Of a DNA stretch of 64,000 nt, positions 19,191-28,549 are shown piece by piece. A model generated the notes under the pieces. That model did no database searches, was not told the DNA's origin, and worked only from the letters and a program-made list of their open reading frames with translations. This DNA comes from Marinomonas piezotolerans (GTDB lineage: Bacteria; Pseudomonadota; Gammaproteobacteria; Pseudomonadales; Marinomonadaceae), in the NCBI RefSeq assembly GCF_003362755.1, contig NZ_QKRA01000001.1, positions 744,001 to 808,000 on the forward strand, written 5' to 3'. Numbering within the stretch: the stretch's first letter is position 1; each line of letters starts with the position of its first letter. A program made the translations under genes and the position numbers.

Positions 19191-22100
19191 GTGCAAAAGT
19201 TGATTGAAGCGGCTCTATCTCGCTCCAGAACAGTGTTAATGCTATTTGTGTTAATTTTGGTATCAGGTACTGTCTCGTACATCGAAATCCCTAAGGAAAG
19301 CAATCCAGACATCACCATCCCGATGGCTTATGTGTCCGTATCGCTCGAAGGCATTTCCCCTGAAGACGCAGACAGCCTATTGGTCCACCCTCTTGAGCAA
19401 GAGCTACGAAGCGTTGAAGGATTAAAGGAAATCCGTTCCACCGCTTCCGAAGGTCACGCATCTATAATTCTAGAATTCGAATCCAGCGTCGATATAGACC
19501 AAGCCATCATTGACGCCAAAGACAAAGTAGACCGAGCAAAAGGCAACCTCCCTTCCGATGCAGATGAACCAACCGTCAATGAAATAAATTTGGCAACGTT
19601 CCCTGTGTTACGTGTCAATCTATACGGCAACACTGATTTTGCAATATTAAGTCAGATTGCAAATAGCCTAAAAGATGATATTGAGTCAGTGCAAGGCGTT
19701 CTTGAAGCCAACATTAGCGGCGACCGAGATCAACAAGCTGAAATCATTATTAGTCAAGAGAAGTTAGATAGCTACGGTTTATCCATAGCTGAAATTGCCA
19801 CACTGTTATCCTCTAATAATAGACTGGTTGCAGCAGGCAACTTAGATACCGGAGCGGGACGTTTTGCCCTCAAGGTACCCGGTCTGCTAAAAACGAAAGA
19901 AGACATTTTTAACTTGCCCGTTAAAGTTAGCGGTCAAGAAGTCGTATTGATCAAAGACATTGCTACTGGGCAAATGGCATTTGAGGACCCAAATAGCTAC
20001 GCGCGAGTAAATGGACGAAGCAGTATTACCCTTGCTGTATCGAAACGCGTAGGAGCTAACGTTATCGATACGATCGATGCCGTAAAAGCAGTGGTATCTG
20101 ATTCTAGTGCTGAATGGCCAGAGAGCATTGAGTATAGCCTAACGCAAGATGAATCCATTCAAATCGAAACGTCGCTCAATGATCTCTTTAATAATGTATT
20201 AGCCGCAACACTGTTGGTCATGATCGTCATTGTATGGGCTCTCGGTATACGCTCCGCTACATTGGTAGGCCTCGCAATTCCTGGTGCTTTCTTAACTGGC
20301 ATACTACTTCTGAGCATGCAAGGTTATACCATCAATATGGTGGTACTGTTTGCACTGATATTAAGCGTCGGCATGTTGGTAGACGGCGCTATCGTCGTAA
20401 CAGAATACGCAGACCGAAAGCTTGCCGAAGGGGCTTCAAAGCGACAGGCTTATGCCGAGGCTGCAAAGAGAATGGCATGGCCCATAACAGCCTCAACCGC
20501 AACAACCTTAGCCGTTTTTATGCCACTTCTATTCTGGCCAGATATAGTCGGCGATTTTATGCGCTATATGCCCATTACCATCATAGCGACTCTCTCTTCA
20601 TCTTTGATTATGGCTCTGATTTTACTTCCGACACTTGGATCACTTATCGGTAAACGAGGGGCATACTCGGAACAAAATTTAAACACCTTAAGAATCACAG
20701 AAACCGGTGACCTGACAGAACTGAAAGGTATTACAGGGCGCTATGGTCGGTTTTTAACTCGCATGGTTGAGCACCCTGTTTGGGTGCTACTGTTTGCCAT
20801 TGTAATGTTAATCAGTGTTTTAATGATTTACGGCAAATTTGGTAAAGGCGTTGAATTTTTCCCTAATGTTGAACCAGAAGTTGCGAATCTAGAAATCCGC
20901 GCTCGAGGCGATTTATCGCTAGACGAAAAAGATCACTTAGTTCGTCAAGTGGAGCAGCAATTAATTGGTCATCCAGAACTAGAAAGCTTAGTGACCACGA
21001 CGTATGCCGCACCTGGGAATAATGCAGCTCCTGACGCGATTGGTACGATTACAATGGAGTTTATTGACTGGAATAAGCGTCGGCATGCCAATGTGATTTT
21101 GGCAGAGATTCGCGAAAAGGCGAAAAATATTCCAGGTATAAAAGTCGCATCTCAAGCAGAGCAAGGAGGCCCTCAATCCGGCTCTGATATAGAACTCCAG
21201 TTAAGCTCAAGTTATGCCTCCGTACTGGAACAAGCAGCCAACGAAATATCTAAGAAACTTGCTGCGCGCGATGAAATAGTTTCAGTCAGTGACGACCGTT
21301 CATTGCCTGGGCTTGAATGGCGCATGGACATTAATCGTGCCGAAGCGAGCAAGTACGGAGCCGACGTCAACACATTGGGCAACGTTGTCAAGCTTGTGAC
21401 CTCTGGGATTAAATTAGGTGATTTTTTACCGGACGGCGCCGATGACAAATTGGATATTATGCTCCGGTTTCCTGAAGAGCAGCGCAACCTTGGCCAATTA
21501 GATCAATTGCATATTCCTACCGCTGCAGGCGCCATCCCCATTAGTAACTTTGTTGAGCGCTCGGCCGCTCCCAAACAAGGCCATATCAATCGAGTTGATG
21601 GTAAGCGTACTGTTAAAATCTCTGCTGACGTCGAAGATGGCTTAGTGGTGAGTGTTGTCATTGATCAAATTCGGGCTGAGCTAGAAGAAGCAGGATTACC
21701 TAGTACGCTTTCCTATCAGTTTAGAGGCAATACGGAAGACCAACAAAAATCAATGGTGTTTCTGACCAAAGCATTTGGCGTTGCGTTTTTTATTATGGCA
21801 ATCATTCTAGTGACCCAGTTCAACAACTTCTTCCAATGTCTGTTGATACTCAGCGCCGTCATCTTCTCAACAATGGGGGTATTTATTGGGCTTATGCTTA
21901 AAGGTGAACCATTTGGTATCGTGATGAGTGGCGTGGGGGTCATCGCATTGGCAGGCGTAGTTGTAAACAATAATATCGTGTTAATCGATACATTTAATGG
22001 CCTACGGAACCAGGGAATGCGAGTGAAAGAGGCCGCTATCCGTACAGGCGTGCAGCGCCTGCGTCCAGTAATGTTGACTACATTCACGACAATACTTGGA

Positions 22101-22316
22101 TTGATTCCTATGGTATTCCAACTCAATATCGACTTCATCCATCAAGAACTTAGTATTGGCGCCCCTTCCGCACAATGGTGGACACAATTATCGACCGCCA
22201 TTGCAGGAGGACTCGCATTCGCCACGCCATTAACCTTGGTTTTGACGCCTTGTCTTTTGGTACTAGGTTATGCAAGGAAAGAACGTAAGCAGCTGGAAAA
22301 ACTGCAAGTGGAGTAA
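19191..22316 (+). CDS. RND-family efflux permease
   Basis: 1041 residues from GTG 19191, which has GGAGG directly after the adaptor stop codon. Twelve membrane segments and two large periplasmic loops are visible in the usual order: TM1 TVLMLFVLILVSGTVSYIE, then TM2-6 around 335-540, and TM8-12 after 855. It belongs to the hydrophobe/amphiphile efflux group (IPKESNPDITIP at the first loop). In TM4 the usual Asp-Asp pair reads GMLVDGAIVV: only the first Asp is kept. The second half has GVVVNNNIVLID in TM10. Proton coupling may therefore use a single Asp, as in some RND subfamilies. It forms a two-gene operon with the adaptor. Confidence 0.93.
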   Translation: MQKLIEAALSRSRTVLMLFVLILVSGTVSYIEIPKESNPDITIPMAYVSVSLEGISPEDADSLLVHPLEQELRSVEGLKEIRSTASEGHASIILEFESSVDIDQAIIDAKDKVDRAKGNLPSDADEPTVNEINLATFPVLRVNLYGNTDFAILSQIANSLKDDIESVQGVLEANISGDRDQQAEIIISQEKLDSYGLSIAEIATLLSSNNRLVAAGNLDTGAGRFALKVPGLLKTKEDIFNLPVKVSGQEVVLIKDIATGQMAFEDPNSYARVNGRSSITLAVSKRVGANVIDTIDAVKAVVSDSSAEWPESIEYSLTQDESIQIETSLNDLFNNVLAATLLVMIVIVWALGIRSATLVGLAIPGAFLTGILLLSMQGYTINMVVLFALILSVGMLVDGAIVVTEYADRKLAEGASKRQAYAEAAKRMAWPITASTATTLAVFMPLLFWPDIVGDFMRYMPITIIATLSSSLIMALILLPTLGSLIGKRGAYSEQNLNTLRITETGDLTELKGITGRYGRFLTRMVEHPVWVLLFAIVMLISVLMIYGKFGKGVEFFPNVEPEVANLEIRARGDLSLDEKDHLVRQVEQQLIGHPELESLVTTTYAAPGNNAAPDAIGTITMEFIDWNKRRHANVILAEIREKAKNIPGIKVASQAEQGGPQSGSDIELQLSSSYASVLEQAANEISKKLAARDEIVSVSDDRSLPGLEWRMDINRAEASKYGADVNTLGNVVKLVTSGIKLGDFLPDGADDKLDIMLRFPEEQRNLGQLDQLHIPTAAGAIPISNFVERSAAPKQGHINRVDGKRTVKISADVEDGLVVSVVIDQIRAELEEAGLPSTLSYQFRGNTEDQQKSMVFLTKAFGVAFFIMAIILVTQFNNFFQCLLILSAVIFSTMGVFIGLMLKGEPFGIVMSGVGVIALAGVVVNNNIVLIDTFNGLRNQGMRVKEAAIRTGVQRLRPVMLTTFTTILGLIPMVFQLNIDFIHQELSIGAPSAQWWTQLSTAIAGGLAFATPLTLVLTPCLLVLGYARKERKQLEKLQVE

Positions 22317-22337
22317 TAAAGGTCAGATGCTCTTTAC

Positions 22338-22382
22338 AGTGCGCTTGTTTCGTTAATATACAAAAAACTTACAAAGCGCACT
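22338..22382. repeat. Inverted repeat after the RND operon
   Basis: AGTGCGCTTGT (22338-22348) faces ACAAAGCGCACT (22371-22382), leaving 9-11 paired bases and a 22-base loop. It lies between the RND permease and the stator operon. It could be a weak terminator or a regulatory site of the motA-like promoter; no T run follows. Confidence 0.4.
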
Positions 22383-22448
22383 TGTAGATCAGAAAATGGC
22401 TCTACATAATAATACTTTGTTTCAATGTGCAAATTAGGTGTATAACCA

Positions 22449-23216
22449 ATGGATTTCGCGTCGTTTATAGGAATCATTTCTGGTATTGCTTTGATTGTTT
22501 CTGCCATTTTCTTAGGCACTGATGATCTGACAATTTTCATTAATGTGCCGGGGATCATGATCGTAATAGGTGGTACGATCGCCGCGACATTACTTACGTT
22601 TCAATTTAAAGACACAATGGCTGCTCTGAGGGCGATGTTCATTGTTTTTGCGCAAGACAAGCAAGACCCTCAGGCAATGATCTCCACCATGTTGCAATTG
22701 ACTAAGATTGCGCGGCGCGAAGGCTTGGTTGCGCTGAGCCGAGTTAACGCTGACTCCCCGTTTTTAAAACGGGCGCTCTCAATGGCATCAGATGCTTCAG
22801 ATGAAGAATACATACGCAATACGCTTCAAGCCGATATCGACTCCCTAAAGATGCGTCACTATGTCGTCCAAGATGTATTTAAAAAAATGGGCACATATGC
22901 CCCTGCCTTTGGAATGCTGGGAACTTTGATCGGTCTTATTCAGATGCTCTCGCAATTGGATAACCCTGAAACAATTGGGCCGTCAATGGCCGTTGCTCTT
23001 CTTACAACGTTTTATGGTTCACTACTCGCGACCGTGATTTTCAACCCGATTGCAGGCAAATTAAAGGCACGAACCATATTGGAAATCCAGACCCTAGAGA
23101 TTATTCGTGATGGTACCGTGAGTCTGTTGGGCAGCAACAACTATCTAGCCGTCTATGAACGTTTGTCCTCCTACATTCCTGCGCAGCAGCGTAAGCCTGC
23201 GGGTATGGGAGAGTAG
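22449..23216 (+). CDS. MotA/PomA-like stator protein
   Basis: 255 residues with four membrane segments: two near the N-terminus (FIGIISGIALIVSAIFLG, VPGIMIVIGGTIAATLLTF) and two after a cytoplasmic loop (APAFGMLGTLIGLIQML, AVALLTTFYGSLLATVIF). The loop has REGLVALSRVN and the charged residues expected to face FliG. This is the MotA/TolQ/ExbB ion-channel fold, closest to polar-flagellum PomA types by the GTLIGLIQML wording. The coupling ion cannot be decided by eye. MotB follows after 2 bases and a PilZ gene after that, so the three form one operon. No other flagellar genes are in the window. Confidence 0.88.
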   Translation: MDFASFIGIISGIALIVSAIFLGTDDLTIFINVPGIMIVIGGTIAATLLTFQFKDTMAALRAMFIVFAQDKQDPQAMISTMLQLTKIARREGLVALSRVNADSPFLKRALSMASDASDEEYIRNTLQADIDSLKMRHYVVQDVFKKMGTYAPAFGMLGTLIGLIQMLSQLDNPETIGPSMAVALLTTFYGSLLATVIFNPIAGKLKARTILEIQTLEIIRDGTVSLLGSNNYLAVYERLSSYIPAQQRKPAGMGE

Positions 23217-23218
23217 TC

Positions 23219-23998
23219 ATGATTGACCCTATATTTGAAGATGATGAAACACCAGGTTGGATTTTTACGTTCGCAGATTTGATGTCTCTGTTATTGGTGT
23301 TCTTTATCTTGCTGTATAGCCTATCTCGAATGACGGAAACAACTTTGGTTGCCGCCCTCTCCTCCATCCAAATTGCTCTCAATAGTAATGGGGCTTCAGT
23401 ACGCCTAGACCCACTTAAATACTCTGGCGGCGGTACTGAAACCATCAAACCGGCAGAACCACAAATGGCAACAAATCAGGAGCTAACCTATTCGAAAGAA
23501 CCAATTGATGAAGAGGTTCGAGAGGAAGTCAATGAAATTGCAAATAACGTCGCCTCTAAATTTGTTGCCAGTAGCCTCGAAAGCCAAGTATCGGTATTTG
23601 AAGACGGTGAGAAAATTACCATTAGAATAGACGGAGCTTCGCTATTTGAATCGGGCGAAGCTGAAATTCTTTATAGTGCACAACCTATTTACGACACACT
23701 ACTCGGCATTTTCAACCGTTACACCGACTACAATATTAATATCAAAGGTCATACTGATAATATTCCAATCAATACTTCGCGCTTTCCCAGTAACTGGGAG
23801 CTTTCTGCCATACGAGCAACGACCACCCTGCGCTACTTTTTGGAAAATGGCATTCCCGCAGAACGTATGACTGCAACAGGTTATGCCGATAGCATCCCAC
23901 TCGTTCGTAATGATACCCCTGCTCACCGAGCACAAAACCGTCGTGTCGAATTCGTGCTACAGCGCGATAAAGACACTCCTATAAATGCCTCTAAGTAA
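23219..23998 (+). CDS. MotB/PomB-like stator protein with OmpA domain
   Basis: 259 residues. One N-terminal membrane segment, FTFADLMSLLLVFFILLYSLS, holds Asp20, the ion-binding residue of MotB/PomB. A plug and linker rich in Glu follow (~50-120), then a C-terminal OmpA-like peptidoglycan-binding domain with IKGHTDNIPI, the NWELSAIRA helix, MTATGYADSIPL and NRRVEFVL. It anchors the stator to the cell wall while the channel drives the rotor. It is translated right after the MotA-like gene. Confidence 0.9.
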   Translation: MIDPIFEDDETPGWIFTFADLMSLLLVFFILLYSLSRMTETTLVAALSSIQIALNSNGASVRLDPLKYSGGGTETIKPAEPQMATNQELTYSKEPIDEEVREEVNEIANNVASKFVASSLESQVSVFEDGEKITIRIDGASLFESGEAEILYSAQPIYDTLLGIFNRYTDYNINIKGHTDNIPINTSRFPSNWELSAIRATTTLRYFLENGIPAERMTATGYADSIPLVRNDTPAHRAQNRRVEFVLQRDKDTPINASK

Positions 23999-24015
23999 TA
24001 TAACAAGGCCAGCAG

Positions 24016-24441
24016 ATGTCTCGTGAGTCTTCAATTGAGTATCACTCTACGGAACGCAGGAACGCAATCCGAGTTACTCCCGTAGATCACAAAATTCAAT
24101 TTGAGCACAGCAGCACAGTCTACCCATGTCGCGATATTAGCGTCCTCGGGGTTGGACTTGAGACAGACGCCTCACTGCCTTTTACTATCGGGGAGATCGT
24201 TGCGTTTGTATTAAACCAAGATGATTACGTGATCGGCCAAGTGAGGGCTCGACTTGTTCATAAAAAGTCATCACATTCTGGATGGCAATTCACTGCGCTC
24301 GAAGACTCTGTGAAAGAGTTTGTAGACAACCTCGTACTCACTACTCAAAAAGATCAACTTAAAAAAGTTGCAAAGGAGCGTCGCGCTGCTCAGGAAAAAG
24401 CTTTTCTCGAACAAGACGACTCATCTGACGACGCGCATTGA
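24016..24441 (+). CDS. PilZ-domain c-di-GMP receptor
   Basis: 141 residues. The PilZ signature is present: RRNAIRVTP (RxxxR-type switch, about residues 14-18) and DISVLGVGLE (D/NxSxxG). The C-terminus is a charged helix (QLKKVAKERRAAQEKAF) with an acidic end. It has no YcgR N-domain. As the third gene of the stator operon, 18 bases after the motB-like gene, it probably lets c-di-GMP adjust stator action or swimming speed. That role is inference from context, but PilZ proteins do act at stators in other bacteria. Two GGDEF proteins encoded 21-33 kb downstream could supply the signal. Confidence 0.85.
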   Translation: MSRESSIEYHSTERRNAIRVTPVDHKIQFEHSSTVYPCRDISVLGVGLETDASLPFTIGEIVAFVLNQDDYVIGQVRARLVHKKSSHSGWQFTALEDSVKEFVDNLVLTTQKDQLKKVAKERRAAQEKAFLEQDDSSDDAH

Positions 24442-24442
24442 G

Positions 24443-24468
24443 AAAAAGGGCGCTTATAGCGCCCTTCT
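24443..24468. terminator. Terminator between the stator operon and metZ
   Basis: GGGCGC pairs with GCGCCC (24448-24453 with 24459-24464), with A/T pairs extending the stem. On the minus strand it is followed by five T, so it serves metZ best; on the plus strand the tail is TTCTCT. Confidence 0.75.
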
Positions 24469-24486
24469 CTAATCAGTTTCTCATTA

Positions 24487-25659
24487 CTATATGCTTTCTA
24501 AAGCATGCTCCACATCTTTAATAATGTCTTGGATGTCCTCAAGACCAACAGACAGACGCACAAGTCCGGGCTTAATACCTGCTTTAACCTTTTCTTCATC
24601 ACTCAAACGCCCATGTGTAGTAGTTGCAGGGTGAGTGACTAATGTCTTGGTATCACCCAAGTTTCCAGTAATAGACATTAGTTTAGTGTTATCAATAAAA
24701 GACCACGCAGACTCTTGACCCCCAGCTAACTCAAAAGACAGAACACCACCAAATCCTTTTTGTTGTTTTGACGCCAACTCGTGGTATTTATGTGATGGAA
24801 GCCCACCGTAATTCACTTTGACCACTTTTGGATGCTGCTCCAAGTATTCTGCTAAAATTTGCGCATTCTCTGAATGTGCTTTCATGCGCAAACTCAGTGT
24901 CTCCAAGCCATTCAATAACACCCAAGCATTAAAGGGGCTCATTGTTGGCCCAGCACTGCGCATGAACGCTACAAATTCATTAACGATTTCTTGTGAAGCA
25001 ATCAATGCCCCCCCTAAACAGCGACCTTGGCCATCTATGAACTTCGTCGCAGACTGCATTACTATGTCTGCACCTTGCGTTAGAGGGTTCTGCAGTGCTG
25101 GTGTGGCCAACACAGTATCGACACAAAGCAGCGCACCTTGAGCGTGTGCAAGCTGCGCTACTCTAGGTACATCGACCACTTCATACAAAGGGTTTGATGG
25201 CGTTTCGAAGTAGCACAGTCGGGTCTTAGAATCGATCTCTGCTTCCCATGCTTCGTAGTCCGTGGCGTCCACAAAAGCTACTTCAACCCCGTACTTAGCC
25301 ATATAAGTATTAAAAAACTTAATCGTTGAACCAAATATGTTACGTGAACATACGATTTTATCGCCGGCTTTTAGAAGGCTGTAACCTAATGTCATCAATG
25401 CGGCCATACCAGATGCTGTCGCAATCGCAGCTTCGCCTTTTTCCAGCGCAGCTAAGCGCTTCTCAAACATCTCAACAGTCGGATTTGTAAAGCGCGAATA
25501 GACATTACCATCAGCATCGCCAGAGAACTTCGCCGCCGCTTCCGCAGCGCTAGCGTAAGCAAAACTTGAGGTTGTAAAAATTGCTTCGCTATTTTCTTGC
25601 TCTTGGGTTTGACGAACTCCCGCTCGGATAGCGAGCGTAGCGTCGTTATATTCAGACAT
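24487..25659 (-). CDS. metZ: O-succinylhomoserine sulfhydrylase
   Basis: 390 residues. A PLP enzyme of the Cys/Met metabolism fold, making homocysteine from O-succinylhomoserine and sulfide in direct sulfhydrylation. Visible: YSRFTNPTVEMFEKRLAALE near residue 55, the ATASGMAA PLP-phosphate segment, YFETPSNPLYE, the PLP Lys in SATKFIDGQGR (about 206), and the C-terminal SVGLEDIQDII. The wording fits MetZ better than MetB. It takes sulfide made by the sulfite reductase encoded at 6.8 kb. It lies downstream of purF, as in Pseudomonas, with a terminator between the two, so it has its own promoter. Confidence 0.93.
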   Translation of the reverse strand: MSEYNDATLAIRAGVRQTQEQENSEAIFTTSSFAYASAAEAAAKFSGDADGNVYSRFTNPTVEMFEKRLAALEKGEAAIATASGMAALMTLGYSLLKAGDKIVCSRNIFGSTIKFFNTYMAKYGVEVAFVDATDYEAWEAEIDSKTRLCYFETPSNPLYEVVDVPRVAQLAHAQGALLCVDTVLATPALQNPLTQGADIVMQSATKFIDGQGRCLGGALIASQEIVNEFVAFMRSAGPTMSPFNAWVLLNGLETLSLRMKAHSENAQILAEYLEQHPKVVKVNYGGLPSHKYHELASKQQKGFGGVLSFELAGGQESAWSFIDNTKLMSITGNLGDTKTLVTHPATTTHGRLSDEEKVKAGIKPGLVRLSVGLEDIQDIIKDVEHALESI

Positions 25660-25681
25660 AGGTCACTCCAAGTTGACTCTT

Positions 25682-25717
25682 TAAAAACAGCTAAGCCAGG
25701 TTGAAACCTGGCTTAGC
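25682..25717 (-). terminator. Terminator of the purF operon
   Basis: A near-perfect 13-bp stem GCTAAGCCAGGTT / AACCTGGCTTAGC (25690-25717), then TGTTTTT on the minus strand, just after purF. Confidence 0.9.
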
Positions 25718-25751
25718 GTGTGTAATACGTTATTCAGCTAAACCAAATAAA

Positions 25752-27260
25752 TTACATTGGGTGCATCATATCGTTTGAAGATTTGCTCTCTACCGCTTCT
25801 TTTTGCGCATCACTTCGCTGACTCGCTAAAGAGGATAAATAGTTCTTATCAATATCTCCGGCAATATAGTGCCCGTTAAATACAGAGGTATCGAACTCTC
25901 GAACATCTGAATGCTTTTCGTCAATGCAAGCTTTAATCAAATCATCCAAATCTTGGAAGATTAAGCGATCAGCTCCAATTAGCTCACAAATTTCTTCAAC
26001 ATTACGGTTGTGTGCGATAAGTTCCTCAGCTGCTGGCATGTCAATACCGTACACATTCGGGAAGCGTACCTCAGGGGCCGCAGAAGCTATGTAGACCTTT
26101 TTAGCGCCAGCTTCCCGAGCCATTTCAATGATCTCTTTGCTGGTTGTACCACGCACTATCGAATCATCAACGAGCAGTACATTCTTATCCTTGAATTCAA
26201 AAGGTACAGGGTTGAGCTTTTGACGAACAGACTTCTTGCGGACAGTCTGGCCTGGCATGATAAATGTTCGCCCGATATAGCGATTCTTAACCAGACCTTC
26301 ACGGAATGGGATATCAAGCGCTTGAGCGATTTCAAGAGCAGCAGTACGGCTTGTATCCGGAATAGGAATCACTACGTCAATATCATGGTCCGCCCATTCA
26401 CGCTTGATTTTTTCTGCCAACATATCCCCCATATTTATACGCGCCTTATACACAGAGATACTATCAATCACAGTATCTGGACGTGCAAAATAGACATACT
26501 CGAATAAACATGGGCGAGCAGCCTTAGCAGGTGTGCATTGACGCTGATGGACATTATGCTTCACATCAAAAAACATCGCCTCACCAGGGCGAATATCCCG
26601 CTCAATTTTGAAACCAGCTGCATCTAGAGCAACGCTCTCTGACGCTACCATATACTCAGTTCCATTTTCAGTTTCACGAGAACCATAGATCAGCGGGCGA
26701 ATACCGTCCGGATCACGGAACGCCAAAATTCCATAACCAGTAATCAAAGCCACGACACCATAACCGCCTTCGATACGCTTGTAGACGCGCTCTAATGCGT
26801 TAAAGATATCTTCTGGCGTTGGTACTAACTTACCCTCTTCATGAAGCTCGTGCGCCAAAACGTTGACTAAAACTTCAGAATCAGAGGTGGTATTAATATG
26901 ACGCAAATCTGATTCAAACACCTCACGCTTTAACTTAGCTGTATTTGTCAAATTACCATTGTGGGCTAACGAGATACCATAGGGTGAGTTCACATAAAAA
27001 GGTTGTGCCTCAGCAGAACTAGATGTTCCGGCAGTAGGATAGCGAGCATGGCCAATGCCAATATTACCGTGAAGTTTCTTCATGTGTCGTGTTCGAAACA
27101 CTTCACTTACGGGGCCATTGTCTTTACGCAAGCACAATAATCCATTATGGCTTGTAACCATTCCTGCCGCATCTTGACCGCGATGCTGAAGAACCGTAAG
27201 AGCATCAAAAATGGTTTGATTAACCATCGAAGTGGCTACGACACCAACGATACCGCACAT
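25752..27260 (-). CDS. purF: Amidophosphoribosyltransferase PurF
   Basis: 502 residues. First committed step of purine synthesis: PRPP plus glutamine to 5-phosphoribosylamine. After Met removal Cys2 is the glutaminase nucleophile (MCGIVGVV). The glutaminase domain shows [19 protein letters not shown] and [10 protein letters not shown]; the C-terminal phosphoribosyltransferase domain has [14 protein letters not shown], the PRPP-binding motif. The last ~20 residues are Ser/Lys-rich and not conserved. It follows cvpA by 54 bases, as in E. coli, where PurR controls the cvpA-purF promoter; I saw no certain PurR site. Confidence 0.96.
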   Translation of the reverse strand: MCGIVGVVATSMVNQTIFDALTVLQHRGQDAAGMVTSHNGLLCLRKDNGPVSEVFRTRHMKKLHGNIGIGHARYPTAGTSSSAEAQPFYVNSPYGISLAHNGNLTNTAKLKREVFESDLRHINTTSDSEVLVNVLAHELHEEGKLVPTPEDIFNALERVYKRIEGGYGVVALITGYGILAFRDPDGIRPLIYGSRETENGTEYMVASESVALDAAGFKIERDIRPGEAMFFDVKHNVHQRQCTPAKAARPCLFEYVYFARPDTVIDSISVYKARINMGDMLAEKIKREWADHDIDVVIPIPDTSRTAALEIAQALDIPFREGLVKNRYIGRTFIMPGQTVRKKSVRQKLNPVPFEFKDKNVLLVDDSIVRGTTSKEIIEMAREAGAKKVYIASAAPEVRFPNVYGIDMPAAEELIAHNRNVEEICELIGADRLIFQDLDDLIKACIDEKHSDVREFDTSVFNGHYIAGDIDKNYLSSLASQRSDAQKEAVESKSSNDMMHPM

Positions 27261-27314
27261 GTATTTATACCTCGTGATTTGGGGAAACGACTACACAGTC
27301 GCCTTTTAAAACTT

Positions 27315-27848
27315 TTAACTACTTAAAGCACGTTCGATGAGGGATGAATCCAGAGATTCACTCCCTTTGCCTAACATCTCACGCACCCAATCTTTCATGA
27401 TGACCAACTGCGGCACCAATTGAGATGACTTCCAAAATTCGGCTTTCTCTAATGCTGGGCTCAAACTCAATAACGACACAAACGCGACAACGATTAAGCT
27501 GCCTCGGGCGAATCCAAATAGCATGCCCAACACACGATCTGTACTAGATAGTCCAGTCACCTGTATCAAAGACCCCACTATAAAACTCACCAGCGCCCCA
27601 ATTACTAGCGACGCCACAAACAAACTAACAAATGCGACGATATATCGAATTTGATCATTTTGAACCTGATCAATCAGAAGAGTCTGTAGCTGATCACTAA
27701 ACTTTACCGCAACAACAAATGCAACGACCCATGTCACCAAAGACAAAACTTCTTTGACAAAACCACGCTTTAGGCTCAACAAGGAGGAAAGCAGAATCAC
27801 AGCAATGATTAGCCAGTCGAGTGTCGAGATAGATTGTATTTGCTCCAC
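27315..27848 (-). CDS. cvpA: CvpA family membrane protein
   Basis: 177 residues with four hydrophobic segments (LDWLIIAVILLSSLLSL, LSLVTWVVAFVVAVKF, YIVAFVSLFVASLVIGALVSF, FARGSLIVVAFVSLLSL). These, with the RGFVKEVLSL and DRVLGMLFG segments, define CvpA/colicin V production proteins. Its molecular function is unclear; it is linked to envelope integrity and colicin V export in E. coli. The order SPOR protein, cvpA, purF is the usual one in gammaproteobacteria, and the genes are probably co-transcribed. Confidence 0.93.
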   Translation of the reverse strand: MEQIQSISTLDWLIIAVILLSSLLSLKRGFVKEVLSLVTWVVAFVVAVKFSDQLQTLLIDQVQNDQIRYIVAFVSLFVASLVIGALVSFIVGSLIQVTGLSSTDRVLGMLFGFARGSLIVVAFVSLLSLSPALEKAEFWKSSQLVPQLVIMKDWVREMLGKGSESLDSSLIERALSS

Positions 27849-27918
27849 GCGTACCTCTTTATTTCGCTGCGCAGTTTACCAAAAGCTCACTTTATTCCAA
27901 GCAGCAAGCTAGAGTTAA

Positions 27919-28530
27919 TTATGAATTCGGGGCATATTTAACAACAATACCGTTTAAGAGAAACTCTTTTTTAATATCCTCTTTGGCTTTATCCGATGCA
28001 CTTCGCTTAAGCTCTGGACCAACAAACACTTTATATAAAGAATTTGTCGTTACCACATAAGCTGGGTATCCCGCATCTTGCAACTTCTTCAGTGTCCGTG
28101 TTGCATTATCTCGCTTACCGAATGTCGCTACCTGCAAAGTCCAGCGTTCGGCAATCGGAGCAGTAGACTGTCGAGCCTCTGTCTTCACTGGATCCGAAAC
28201 CTTTTCTTTCACATCAGCTGAAGATGCCTCGACGGACGTGTCCAGACTTTCTGTTGTTGATATCGCCTTTTGCGGTGCTGGTATTAGCTCAATCTCACTC
28301 GCTTCAGGAACATCAACTACTTCATTGTCACTTTTTTGAGTATCTGGTTCGGTTAATGGTTGCACCGGAGCTATGACCACCTCAGGTAAACGAGGTTTAT
28401 CTGGAACTACAATTTGCACATCGAGTGTATCTGGTCGCTCTCCATCCAGAACCAAAGGCAGAAGAACAGCGGCAGAAGCAATCAACAACCCAGCACCAAT
28501 CAAGCGATATTTTGACTTGGCATCTAACAT
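27919..28530 (-). CDS. SPOR-domain protein (DedD-like)
   Basis: 203 residues: a short cytoplasmic start, one membrane segment (LIGAGLLIASAAVLLPLVL, about 10-28), a long Pro/Glu/Ser-rich periplasmic linker (30-125), and a C-terminal SPOR domain (RWTLQVATFGKRDNATRTL to the end). SPOR domains bind denuded glycan strands at the division septum. It lies between folC and cvpA, the place of dedD in E. coli, so it is probably DedD, although sequence similarity outside the SPOR domain is slight. Confidence 0.88.
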   Translation of the reverse strand: MLDAKSKYRLIGAGLLIASAAVLLPLVLDGERPDTLDVQIVVPDKPRLPEVVIAPVQPLTEPDTQKSDNEVVDVPEASEIELIPAPQKAISTTESLDTSVEASSADVKEKVSDPVKTEARQSTAPIAERWTLQVATFGKRDNATRTLKKLQDAGYPAYVVTTNSLYKVFVGPELKRSASDKAKEDIKKEFLLNGIVVKYAPNS

Positions 28531-28549
28531 GTCCTCTCCCCTTATGGAT

